Shown here: in pieces, positions 35,009 to 40,797 of the stretch | How the letters are laid out: each line of letters opens with the position of its first letter | Position numbering within the stretch: the first letter of the stretch is position 1 | IMG/VR virus record: IMGVR_UViG_3300033146_001150 | Coordinates: 1-64,000 of that record | Origin: a virus | Strand: one strand, 5' to 3' | Length of the DNA stretch: 64,000 nucleotides | Made by a program: the position numbers and the translations under genes | Notes under the pieces: model-generated | Databases searched by the model: none | What the model was told of the DNA's origin: nothing | The model's input: the letters and a program-made list of their open reading frames with translations, nothing else

Positions 35009-35091
35009 TGGTAGGTGGTAGATTGGCAATACAACCGGCTGTTAACCGGTGGGGAAACCCTATGCAGGTTCGAATCCTGTCTTACCAGCCA
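35009..35091 (+). tRNA. tRNA with GUU (Asn) anticodon and a class II variable arm
   Basis: Acceptor TGGTAGG/CTTACCA, discriminator G, CCA encoded. The anticodon arm is ACCGG-CTGTTAA-CCGGT, so GUU (Asn). The variable region is 13 bases with a GGG-GAAA-CCC stem, as in class II tRNAs (Ser, Leu, Tyr), not in normal tRNA-Asn. T-arm GCAGG-TTCGAAT-CCTGT. Confidence 0.8.
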
Positions 35092-35102
35092 CATATATTT
35101 AT

Positions 35103-35178
35103 AGGCGATTAGTTCAGTCGGTAGAACATCAGATTTTGATTCTGAGGGTCGGAGGTTCAAGTCCTTCATCGCCTACCA
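35103..35178 (+). tRNA. tRNA-Gln (UUG)
   Basis: Acceptor AGGCGAT/ATCGCCT, anticodon loop TTTTGAT in stem TCAGA/TCTGA, T-arm GGAGG-TTCAAGT-CCTTC, CCA encoded. Confidence 0.92.
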
Positions 35179-35182
35179 TTAC

Positions 35183-35270
35183 GGAAGATTAGTGTAATTG
35201 GTAACACAGCACCCTGCTAAGGTGTAGCCCCGTGAGGGGCTTGGAGATTCGAGTTCTTCATCTTCCGCCA
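35183..35270 (+). tRNA. tRNA-Ser (GCU)
   Basis: Acceptor GGAAGAT/ATCTTCC, G73, CCA encoded. Anticodon loop CTGCTAA. A long variable arm GCCCC-GTGA-GGGGC marks it as class II serine. Confidence 0.93.
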
Positions 35271-35289
35271 TTTATTTTTATTAAATGTA

Positions 35290-35318
35290 TTGACTTTTAA
35301 TAAAACATAATGTATATT
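35290..35318 (+). promoter_or_regulatory. Early promoter before tRNA-Ser(UGA)
   Basis: TTGACT, 17 bases, TATATT. A CTAGTG/CACTAG hairpin at 35334-35358 lies between it and the tRNA. Confidence 0.75.
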
Positions 35319-35362
35319 ATAATTAAGAGTTTTACTAGTGGAACTTAATCCTCACTAGATAC

Positions 35363-35445
35363 GGAAGGTTGGACAATGGTTGTTAAGCAGTCTTGAAAAC
35401 TGTCGCCCGTAAGGGTTGTAGGTTCGAATCCTACACCTTCCGCCA
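35363..35445 (+). tRNA. tRNA-Ser (UGA)
   Basis: Acceptor GGAAGGT/ACCTTCC, G73, CCA encoded. Anticodon arm GCAGT-CTTGAAA-ACTGT. Class II variable arm with CCC-GTAA-GGG. Confidence 0.92.
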
Positions 35446-35484
35446 TTTTATTGTCAATAATAGTTATGATACTAAAAAATAAAT

Positions 35485-35559
35485 CGGTGATTGGGGTATT
35501 GGATGCCCGCTACATTTGGGATGTAGTTTAAGCAAGTTCGATTCTTGCATCACCGACCA
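35485..35559 (+). tRNA. tRNA-Pro (UGG)
   Basis: Acceptor CGGTGAT/ATCACCG, A73, CCA encoded. Anticodon arm CTACA-TTTGGGA-TGTAG. D-arm GGG/CCC. T-arm GCAAG-TTCGATT-CTTGC. Confidence 0.92.
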
Positions 35560-35567
35560 AGTTATAT

Positions 35568-35676
35568 GGGGTACTCGCTCAACCAAGTGGTATGGTTGGG
35601 TCTACGAGCCTAGGTAGTTACCGTAGACCGCTTTATGATGAAGCTGAGTCGGTTCAAATCCGATGGGTCCCCACCA
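35568..35676 (+). tRNA. Degenerate or interrupted tRNA-like gene
   Basis: The 3' part is tRNA-like: T-arm GTCGG-TTCAAAT-CCGAT and an encoded CCA. The 5' GGGG pairs with CCCC but the rest of the acceptor has mismatches. A D-like arm CAACC/GGTTG is good. The middle stem GGTCTAC/GTAGACC closes a 17-base loop instead of 7, and GCTT/AAGC could be a class II variable arm. No anticodon can be assigned. It may be a pseudogene or carry a small insertion in the anticodon loop. Confidence 0.4.
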
Positions 35677-36013
35677 ACACATAGGAGTTAAGCAACTCCT
35701 TCTAATTAAAATGCTACGGTCAGCGTTAAATTGTTGTTATTGTGGACATAAACAATTTAAGAGAACTTTGGATGCACAATCATCTTTTGTTCGAAACCTG
35801 ATTATGAGTGGTAAGTTCGGTAGGTTTTCGGTTCGATTCCGTGAATTTTGAGACACCTCCTGGCTGTGGGCTGGGAAAGGTTACTCAAAGAATGATATTG
35901 GTAATACTCGCTGAACGAGTCGGTTCGAATCCGATATTTGTATGTGTGTAGCGGATGTAATGGCACAGCTCGTAAGAGTAACATGGTTCGATTCCCTGCT
36001 GTTATGCATATAT

Positions 36014-36091
36014 GTCGTGATCTTCCAGTCAAACGGAAGTCTGTCAATAAAAGGCACGGTGTAGGGAGCAATGGCTCCCCTTCACGGCACA
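36014..36091 (+). ncRNA. tRNA-like element D
   Basis: A 7-bp acceptor-like stem GTCGTGA/TCACGGC encloses hairpins CTTCC/GGAAG and GGGAGC-AATG-GCTCCC. Size is that of a tRNA, but the T-loop sequence TTCRANY is absent. Its 3' half (AGGGAGCA...AATGGCTC...CGGCACA) resembles element F at 36231. Confidence 0.4.
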
Positions 36092-36230
36092 ATATATGGT
36101 GAATGAGTTTTAGTCTTTAGATTGACAGTATTCACTATTAGGACGTGGTAATTCACTCCAATTCCGAGATTGAGAAATCAATTTTCGCAGTAGTTTGGGA
36201 TATCTACTATAAAAAAATCCCTAATTAAAA

Positions 36231-36331
36231 GCGGCTTTGGTGCAAGAGAACACGGGTATGGTGATGATTGTAGCTGAGACCATACCACCCACTACAAGGG
36301 GAGCAGAGAGAATGGCTCTGCAAGTCGCACA
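36231..36331 (+). ncRNA. tRNA-like element F
   Basis: Acceptor-like stem GCGGCTT/AAGTCGC (7 bp, one G-U) encloses GGTATGG/CCATACC and, directly stacked on the acceptor, GCAGAG-AGAATGG-CTCTGC in the place of a T-arm. The canonical T-loop is absent. Confidence 0.4.
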
Positions 36332-36367
36332 TTATATTGTATTGATTATTTTAATTTAAGGGTTTTT

Positions 36368-36841
36368 ATGAAAAAGATTGTTTTATTGTTAGTGTTTTTA
36401 GTTTCTATGGTAATGTCTGAGCAAATGACAACAGATGATATGTATAATTGGATTATACAAGTTCAAGGAGATTCTACTGAAATCACAACAACCGATTCGA
36501 TGTATACATTTTTATTTTACACAAAGTGGAGATCGAACTTCTCTATCAGGGAAATGGACCAAGGAACAGTATATCCTGATTATTCTAGTATGGATTGGAC
36601 ATTTAATATTGATAAGAAAATTGGATATGTTCTTGATATTACAGAGAATGTCACCTCATTTTATAAAATAGAAGATTTGAATTGGTATGAGTCTGATGGT
36701 AAAAATAGTATGGTTATTTCAATGAAACTCACCTCTAATGTTGGTAATACATACCACGCTATTATCAACCATGCGAATAAATCGTTAATATTGGTTGGTG
36801 AGATGGACCATGTTGTTATTCGAAGATATTATTTTAAATAA
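36368..36841 (+). CDS. Secreted or periplasmic protein with signal peptide (hypothetical)
   Basis: The 157-residue protein begins MKKIVLLLVFLVSMVMSEQ, a clear Sec signal peptide with a likely cut after residue 17. The mature part is soluble and beta-rich (FTKWRSNF-like, MDWTFNIDKKIGYVLDI, VGEMDHVVIRRYYFK), without cysteines. AAGGG precedes the ATG. It lies alone between tRNA blocks, a typical place for accessory genes. An envelope role such as superinfection exclusion is possible but is inference only. Confidence 0.7.
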   Translation: MKKIVLLLVFLVSMVMSEQMTTDDMYNWIIQVQGDSTEITTTDSMYTFLFYTKWRSNFSIREMDQGTVYPDYSSMDWTFNIDKKIGYVLDITENVTSFYKIEDLNWYESDGKNSMVISMKLTSNVGNTYHAIINHANKSLILVGEMDHVVIRRYYFK

Positions 36842-36854
36842 CTAATAGTAACAA

Positions 36855-36929
36855 CCATCCTTAGCCAATTGGGAAGGCAGCGGTCTGCAAAACCGCTATG
36901 ACTCAGTTCGATTCTGAGAGGGTGGTCCA
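36855..36929 (+). tRNA. tRNA-Cys (GCA)
   Basis: Acceptor CCATCCT/AGGGTGG, U73 as usual for Cys, CCA encoded. Anticodon arm GCGGT-CTGCAAA-ACCGC. T-arm CTCAG-TTCGATT-CTGAG. Confidence 0.93.
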
Positions 36930-36939
36930 AAAATTATAT

Positions 36940-37014
36940 GCAGCGGTCGTCTAATGGTTAGGACTCATGGTTTTCATCCATGCAATCGGGTTTCGACTAC
37001 CCGTCGCTGTACCA
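36940..37014 (+). tRNA. tRNA-Glu (UUC)
   Basis: Acceptor GCAGCGG/TCGCTGT with end wobbles, A73, CCA encoded. Anticodon arm CATGG-TTTTCAT-CCATG. T-arm CGGGT-TTCGACT-ACCCG. Confidence 0.9.
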
Positions 37015-37022
37015 CATTTAAT

Positions 37023-37099
37023 GGACCGGTAGCACAATTGGTTAGTGCACCAGCCTGTCACGCTGGTGGTTGAGGGTTCGAGTCCCTTCCGGTTCGCCA
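37023..37099 (+). tRNA. tRNA-Asp (GUC)
   Basis: Acceptor GGACCGG/CCGGTTC, G73, CCA encoded. Anticodon arm CCAGC-CTGTCAC-GCTGG. Confidence 0.95.
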
Positions 37100-37176
37100 T
37101 TTCATCTTAGATGATATCGTCTTGTCCGTCAGTACGAGCGATATAAAATAAATAAGAACACTGACAACAGTTAAGT

Positions 37177-37253
37177 GCTACTTTAGCTCAGTTGGTAGAG
37201 CATCGGACTGAAAATCCGAGTGTTCCCTGGTTCAATCCCAGGAGGTAGCACCA
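37177..37253 (+). tRNA. tRNA-Phe (GAA)
   Basis: Acceptor GCTACTT/AGGTAGC, A73, CCA encoded. Anticodon arm TCGGA-CTGAAAA-TCCGA. The 77 bases before it (37100-37176) hold only an imperfect 11-bp hairpin at 37114-37144. Confidence 0.94.
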
Positions 37254-37260
37254 ACTTTAT

Positions 37261-37337
37261 GCCATCTTAGCTCAATTGGTTAGAGCAACGGTCCTGTAAA
37301 CCGTAGGTTGTGAGTTCGACTCTCACAGATGGCTCCA
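37261..37337 (+). tRNA. tRNA-Thr (UGU) with C33
   Basis: Acceptor GCCATCT/AGATGGC, U73, CCA encoded. The anticodon arm is ACGGT-CCTGTAA-ACCGT: anticodon UGU but position 33 is C instead of the almost universal U. D-arm AGCTC/GAGC and the overall sequence resemble bacterial tRNA-Thr(UGU). Confidence 0.82.
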
Positions 37338-37342
37338 TTTAT

Positions 37343-37419
37343 AGGGAATTAGTTCAGTTGGTTAGAACATCCGAATCATAATCGGAAGGTCGCTGGTTCG
37401 AGTCCAGTATTCCCAACCA
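37343..37419 (+). tRNA. tRNA-Ile2-like (CAU anticodon, for AUA)
   Basis: Anticodon arm TCCGA-ATCATAA-TCGGA, CCA encoded. The stretch TCATAATCG...GGTCGCTGGTTC is very close to bacterial tRNA-Ile2, whose C34 is changed to lysidine by TilS. D-stem U11:A24 argues against an initiator, although position 1:72 is an A-A mismatch. An AUA-reading tRNA suits the AT-rich codons of this phage. Confidence 0.72.
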
Positions 37420-37442
37420 CACAAATTAAATCATTAAAGTCC

Positions 37443-37471
37443 TTGACATTTTAAATGACTTATTATATATT
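37443..37471 (+). promoter_or_regulatory. Early promoter for the gene at 37512
   Basis: TTGACA, 17 bases, TATATT, 40 bases before the ATG. Confidence 0.8.
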
Positions 37472-37511
37472 ATATCATAGAAACAACTAACATATTAAAA
37501 GGATGTGTATA

Positions 37512-38003
37512 ATGAAGAAGATTTCAGTAGTAGCTACAGTTGTAGCATTAGTATCAATTACGATTGGTGTTATTATTTACAATCAAACTCAAACATTTAC
37601 TAATTTAAACATACAAGACAATCTTGGTGCATTAGCGTTTGGGTTTAATGATGAGGATATCATCGATGTTGATGTTAAAGTAGAAACTAATAGACGTACC
37701 GTTCGTATGACTATGGGCAATCCTCCAAAAAAAGCGATTATTGTTGAAATGAGTCACGAAACAGCAGAGCTAGTATTTAATAAATATAAAGATAGCAAAG
37801 AAGCATCTACTACATATAACTCTGTTGTTGTATATGACGTGTCTAATTCAGACACCACTCTTATTGGTACGGATTCAAAATTTAGATCTTTTGGTGTTAA
37901 TGGGTTTTATTTCTTTATTAGTGATAATATTAAATCTGAATTTGGGTGTATGCTTGCTTTATCCGAAGACTGTCGTGATGAAGTTCGGAGAAAAATTAAC
38001 TAA
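37512..38003 (+). CDS. Membrane-anchored protein (hypothetical)
   Basis: I choose ATG at 37512, which follows AAAAGGATGTGTATA. The 163-residue protein starts MKKISVVATVVALVSITIGVIIY, a signal anchor or uncleaved signal peptide. The rest is likely periplasmic, with a beta-rich part (VDVKVETNRRTVRMTM) and two cysteines near the end (FGCMLALSEDCRDE) that could form a disulphide. It has its own early promoter. It is followed by another membrane protein gene. An early effect on the host envelope is a reasonable inference. Confidence 0.7.
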   Translation: MKKISVVATVVALVSITIGVIIYNQTQTFTNLNIQDNLGALAFGFNDEDIIDVDVKVETNRRTVRMTMGNPPKKAIIVEMSHETAELVFNKYKDSKEASTTYNSVVVYDVSNSDTTLIGTDSKFRSFGVNGFYFFISDNIKSEFGCMLALSEDCRDEVRRKIN

Positions 38004-38073
38004 CGTTGATAATACATATATACTATCGGGTGGTCATATGACCATCTGTAATATATTTAAAATGAGGTGAATA

Positions 38074-38424
38074 TTGGAAAACTTATTTACATTTAAAGGT
38101 AGAACCACTAGACCTATGTACTGGATATCTCAACTATTGTATGGAACAGTATATGCTCTGATGATGATCGGTCTCCGTGAAGGTAATGATGCTATGACTT
38201 ATATTGGAATTATTGGAGTTGCTATTGGGTTTGTTCCTGCTGTTGGCATACAAGTCCGTAGATTTCATGATTTAAATAAATCTGGGGCATTAGTATTAAT
38301 AAACTTGATACCTTATGTTGGGGGTTGGATTACCCTAATAATGTTGGGATTTATGGGACCAGTGAATACATTAGATAATACTAATACTTATGGTGTAGAT
38401 CCTCGTAGTAGTGTATCAGAATAA
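38074..38424 (+). CDS. DUF805 family inner-membrane protein
   Basis: The gene starts with TTG at 38074, six bases after GAGGTGAA. The 116-residue product shows the DUF805 pattern: LFTFKGRTTRPMYW at the N-terminus, three or four membrane segments, VRRFHDLNKSGALVLINLIP in the middle and NTNTYGVDPRSS at the end. DUF805 (YhaH-like) proteins are common in bacteria and rare in phages, which suggests capture from a host. A perfect palindrome TGGTCATATGACCA lies in the gap before it (38031-38044). Confidence 0.82.
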   Translation: MENLFTFKGRTTRPMYWISQLLYGTVYALMMIGLREGNDAMTYIGIIGVAIGFVPAVGIQVRRFHDLNKSGALVLINLIPYVGGWITLIMLGFMGPVNTLDNTNTYGVDPRSSVSE

Positions 38425-38485
38425 TTGATATAAATCGTGAGTTTATAGGTAGTGAATCGATTGATAAATATAAGTTAAAACCTAA

Positions 38486-38511
38486 GCCAGTGAGATTCTG
38501 GCATTTTATTA
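38486..38511 (+). terminator. Possible terminator after the DUF805 gene
   Basis: GCCAG, 7-base loop, CTGGC followed by ATTTTATT. The stem is short, so strength is moderate. Confidence 0.45.
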
Positions 38512-38521
38512 AATAAAGTGC

Positions 38522-38550
38522 TTGACATATATAGCGACTTGGTATATATT
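38522..38550 (+). promoter_or_regulatory. Early promoter for the gene at 38578
   Basis: TTGACA, 17 bases, TATATT. Confidence 0.82.
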
Positions 38551-38577
38551 ATATGTATGTTTAACAATGAGGTTTAT

Positions 38578-38778
38578 ATGAGTAGAAATTCAAATTATAA
38601 AGTACCAACAGTGATTATTAACGGAAATGAAACTACATATAAAAATTTAGTATTTGCTGAGAGAGCATATAGAAAAAATTTATATGAAAATGAGCATGAT
38701 CCAAATTATAAAATAATCATGGTATATAATAATTTTATTTATTATGCTAATTATGAAACTGACGAATTTAAAAAATAA
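38578..38778 (+). CDS. 66-residue hypothetical protein
   Basis: ATG at 38578 follows GAGGTTTAT; earlier in-frame ATGs at 38518 or 38554 overlap the promoter. The product is tyrosine and asparagine rich (KVPTVIINGNETTYKNLVFAE, IIMVYNNFIYYANYE). No membrane segment or known motif is seen. It sits just before tRNA-Arg, under an early promoter that may also serve that tRNA. Confidence 0.6.
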   Translation: MSRNSNYKVPTVIINGNETTYKNLVFAERAYRKNLYENEHDPNYKIIMVYNNFIYYANYETDEFKK

Positions 38779-38785
38779 TTAAAAT

Positions 38786-38863
38786 GCACCAGTAGTTCAG
38801 TAGGATTAGAACGGGGCACTTCTAATGCTCAGGTCGGGGGTTCGAATCCTCCCTGGTGTACCA
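38786..38863 (+). tRNA. tRNA-Arg (UCU)
   Basis: Acceptor GCACCAG/CTGGTGT, A73, CCA encoded. Anticodon arm GGGCA-CTTCTAA-TGCTC. T-arm GGGGG-TTCGAAT-CCTCC. Reads AGA, a codon favoured in AT-rich phages. Confidence 0.93.
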
Positions 38864-38894
38864 TTTACTTTAATAAACTTTAAACGAAAGAATA

Positions 38895-39086
38895 ATGATA
38901 ATGAAATTAATTGAAATTGAAACAGACTATTATATTAATTCTGAACATATATTAGGGATTAAAATCCTCAATAATGGTCCATGTGTTAAATTCTATATGT
39001 CTAATAGCACCACTGTAGTTAAGTGTTATACCACTGAGAAGGAGCTTCAGGACATGATATCACGTTTAGGTATGGAGACTGTATGA
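38895..39086 (+). CDS. 63-residue hypothetical protein
   Basis: The start may be ATG 38895 or 38901; the ribosome site is weak (AAACGAAAG). The product has a compact alpha/beta look: MKLIEIETDYYINSEHILGI, VKFYMSNSTTVVKCYTT, then a helix EKELQDMISRLG. The stop overlaps the next start by 4 bases. No function recognised. Confidence 0.5.
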   Translation: MIMKLIEIETDYYINSEHILGIKILNNGPCVKFYMSNSTTVVKCYTTEKELQDMISRLGMETV

Positions 39087-39292
39087 CTAAAATCGTTATC
39101 CATGATAAGGCGTGTATAAAATGTATATACTTTGATATGGATGATTCAATTGAGGGTAGAGGTCTTTGTAAAAAGACTCCTCCTCAAATGAATAGCTATA
39201 ACGGTGGAGGTGAATGGGCAAGAGTGAAGTATAATGATTGGTGTTATGGTCATGGCTTTAATCCCTTATGGGAAAAACGAATAAAGAAGTAA
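39083..39292 (+). CDS. 69-residue Cys-rich protein
   Basis: The protein has cysteines at CIKCIYF near 11-14, RGLCKKTPP near 32 and NDWCYGH near 56, a pattern often seen in small phage or prophage proteins thought to bind zinc or iron. The GGGEWARVKYNDWCYGH segment is typical of that group. It overlaps the upstream ORF by 4 bases. Function unknown. Confidence 0.6.
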   Translation: MTKIVIHDKACIKCIYFDMDDSIEGRGLCKKTPPQMNSYNGGGEWARVKYNDWCYGHGFNPLWEKRIKK

Positions 39293-39296
39293 CTAT

Positions 39297-39533
39297 ATGT
39301 CTATACTTAGTTGTGATGTATGTTTCCATATAGGAAATTCTTCTGAATTTTCATCTATAAGTGAAATGACGTATTATCATATATGTATAAAGTTTGGGTC
39401 TAAATATGTTGATAAATTATTAGAAACTGATACTAGATATATATGCATGGATTGTATTAATACGTTGAAAAAAATGAATGATGCTAATTATTATCATATA
39501 ATTAATCATCCAAATAAAAATAAAAAAGTTTAA
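39297..39533 (+). CDS. 78-residue zinc-finger-like protein
   Basis: Two CxxC pairs, SCDVCFHIG at the start and YICMDCINTL near 55, could hold one zinc with a helical insert between. The end is basic (NHPNKNKKV). It follows the previous gene by 4 bases and is the last of this small cluster before a new early promoter. Confidence 0.55.
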   Translation: MSILSCDVCFHIGNSSEFSSISEMTYYHICIKFGSKYVDKLLETDTRYICMDCINTLKKMNDANYYHIINHPNKNKKV

Positions 39534-39540
39534 AAAAAGG

Positions 39541-39569
39541 TTGACATTATAGTATTTTTGATATATACT
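39541..39569 (+). promoter_or_regulatory. Early promoter for the gene at 39611
   Basis: TTGACA, 17 bases, TATACT. A second TTGACA at 39604 lies in the leader and has no -10 box. Confidence 0.82.
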
Positions 39570-39610
39570 ATAGTCATATATAAATTGAAAGTCTAAAAAG
39601 GACGGTTGAC

Positions 39611-40234
39611 ATGGAAATGACTCTTACGAGAGCACTCAATGAAGTTAAACTCATTGAAAAGAAGATTATGAAGTATACGAATACAGACCTAACATGGGTG
39701 TCTATTAGTAAGAATGGTAAAATTGGTCCTCGTGCCATTGACGCTGCTAAACTTGAAAGTACAGTTAAAGAAAACAAATCGAGTTTTATGGATCTCGTTA
39801 CCCGTAGAAATGTTATTAAACGTCGGATTCTTGACGCAAATAACAGTACAAGTCTTACCGTTGATGGTATTTCATATACAATTGCTGAGGCTATCGATCT
39901 CAAATCATTTATTGAAACTGAGAAATTAGTATATAGAACTATTATTGCTCAAATTAGAAGTACTGATGGGCTATTTGCTGATAAACAAGATGATCTTAAT
40001 GATCTTGTAGAACGTACTATTTCCAATGCTCTTCAGGGTGATGGGAAAAAAGACCCAACTCTTGTTTCTGGTATTGAGAAGTCAGTTCGTGATAATAATA
40101 AAATTGTACTTGAAGACCCTTGCAATATTCGTGAGTGGGCAACAAGTAAACTTGAATCTGTAGATGTATTTCTTAATGAGATTGATTTCAGTCTTAGTGA
40201 GATTAATGCAACTACTAAAATTTCAGTAGATTAA
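39611..40234 (+). CDS. Helical protein of unknown function
   Basis: The 207-residue protein follows AAAAGGACGGTTGAC. It is mainly helical, with an N-terminal coiled-coil-like part (MTLTRALNEVKLIEKKIMK), a middle LVTRRNVIKRRILDANNST and TVDGISYTIAEAIDLKSF, and a charged C-terminus. Codon use looks richer in C-ending codons than its neighbours, suggesting high expression or another origin. It ends 6 bases before the structured RNA at 40241, which is probably on the same transcript. Confidence 0.65.
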   Translation: MEMTLTRALNEVKLIEKKIMKYTNTDLTWVSISKNGKIGPRAIDAAKLESTVKENKSSFMDLVTRRNVIKRRILDANNSTSLTVDGISYTIAEAIDLKSFIETEKLVYRTIIAQIRSTDGLFADKQDDLNDLVERTISNALQGDGKKDPTLVSGIEKSVRDNNKIVLEDPCNIREWATSKLESVDVFLNEIDFSLSEINATTKISVD

Positions 40235-40240
40235 TATATA

Positions 40241-40550
40241 AGTGATTGGTTGTATTGGTAGCGAAAAACTATTAATACAATCCGCCAAGCATTGCGATAA
40301 ATGCTTACAATCTAATGAGGAAAATACTATTAGGAAATGCTGATACCATTACCAAAGATATAGTGAAACTAAAGCTAATAAGCTTAAAGTTTAAACTTAA
40401 AAGATTAAATGATAAACTATAATGTTCTAAACATTTAACGTTTAAATGATAAAATTGTCTGAAATCTCTGAGTTAGTTTTTCAGGTTTTAGAATTGTTTA
40501 ACCTATAGTTTTGTACAGAGCTGCTATTTAGTACAGCCAATCACTTTTTT
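40241..40550 (+). ncRNA. About 305-nt structured RNA candidate closed by a 9-bp stem
   Basis: The ends AGTGATTGG (40241-40249) and CCAATCACT (40537-40545) pair perfectly and are followed at once by a T-run, as in a self-contained RNA with its own end. Inside are a 12-bp hairpin TTGTATTGGTAG/CTATTAATACAA (two G-U), AAGCATT/AATGCTT, CTAAT/ATTAG and others. No protein frame fits. It lies just before tRNA-Met. Size and terminal helix resemble RNase P RNA, and GAGGAAA and ACAGA occur, but the P4 pairing is not there, so I do not assign it. Confidence 0.6.
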
Positions 40551-40558
40551 ATATACAT

Positions 40559-40635
40559 GAGCTGTTAACTTAGTTGGTTAAAGTACCTTTCTCATAAAAA
40601 GGAGACCCAGGGTTCAAGTCCCTGACAGCTCACCA
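40559..40635 (+). tRNA. tRNA-Met (CAU), elongator type
   Basis: Acceptor GAGCTGT/ACAGCTC, A73, CCA encoded. Anticodon arm CCTTT-CTCATAA-AAAGG. Paired 1:72 argues against an initiator. Confidence 0.88.
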
Positions 40636-40657
40636 ATACAATATAATGATACTAAGC

Positions 40658-40730
40658 CCGTGAGTAGTTCAATCGGTTAGAGCACTAGCCTGTGACGCTA
40701 GAAATTTGGATTCGAGTTCCAACTTGCGGA
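40658..40730 (+). tRNA. tRNA-His (GUG), no encoded CCA
   Basis: Acceptor CCGTGAG/CTTGCGG, A73. Anticodon arm CTAGC-CTGTGAC-GCTAG. CCA is not encoded. Flanks ACTAAG (40651-40656) and CTTAGT (40731-40736) pair perfectly and extend the acceptor helix in the precursor. The usual G-1:C73 of tRNA-His is not present. Confidence 0.82.
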
Positions 40731-40797
40731 CTTAGTATTATTTTAATAATTTAAATTTTAACGAGGGTGTGGTGGAATAGGTAGACACTCAAGACTT

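Larger units (their letters stand above)
35677..36340 (+). ncRNA. Run of tRNA-sized structured elements without normal tRNAs
   Basis: No protein gene is supported in these 660 bases. It contains hairpins AGGAGTT/AACTCCT (35683-35700) and a 10-bp stem TTAAATTGTT/AACAATTTAA (35726-35760). Three T-arm-like GGTTCGA-T-CC sites lie at about 35830, 35922 and 35985. A mini-tRNA-like fold of 58 bases (35948-36005) has a fully paired 7-bp acceptor GTAGCGG/CTGTTAT. Two larger acceptor-closed elements are at 36014-36088 and 36231-36328, with an H-type pseudoknot between them at 36189-36221. They may be decayed tRNAs or a new class of tRNA-like RNA. Confidence 0.45.

Noticed and set aside
34954-36092. Small ORFs in the tRNA region (for example 34954-35169, 35663-35851, 35802-36092)
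   Set aside because: They run across tRNA genes or tRNA-like elements, lack ribosome sites, and are explained by RNA genes.
36014-36331. tmRNA
   Set aside because: There is a pseudoknot and tRNA-like ends, but no Ala-type acceptor with G3:U70, no TTCGAAT T-loop and no tag-peptide frame.
39604-39609. TTGACA as another early promoter
   Set aside because: No -10 box follows at 16-18 bases. It lies in the leader just before the ATG at 39611, behind the good promoter at 39541.
40241-40550. RNase P RNA gene
   Set aside because: Closing helix, length and GAGGAAA/ACAGA words fit loosely, but the universal P4 pairing next to ACAGA is not possible. Kept only as an unnamed structured RNA.
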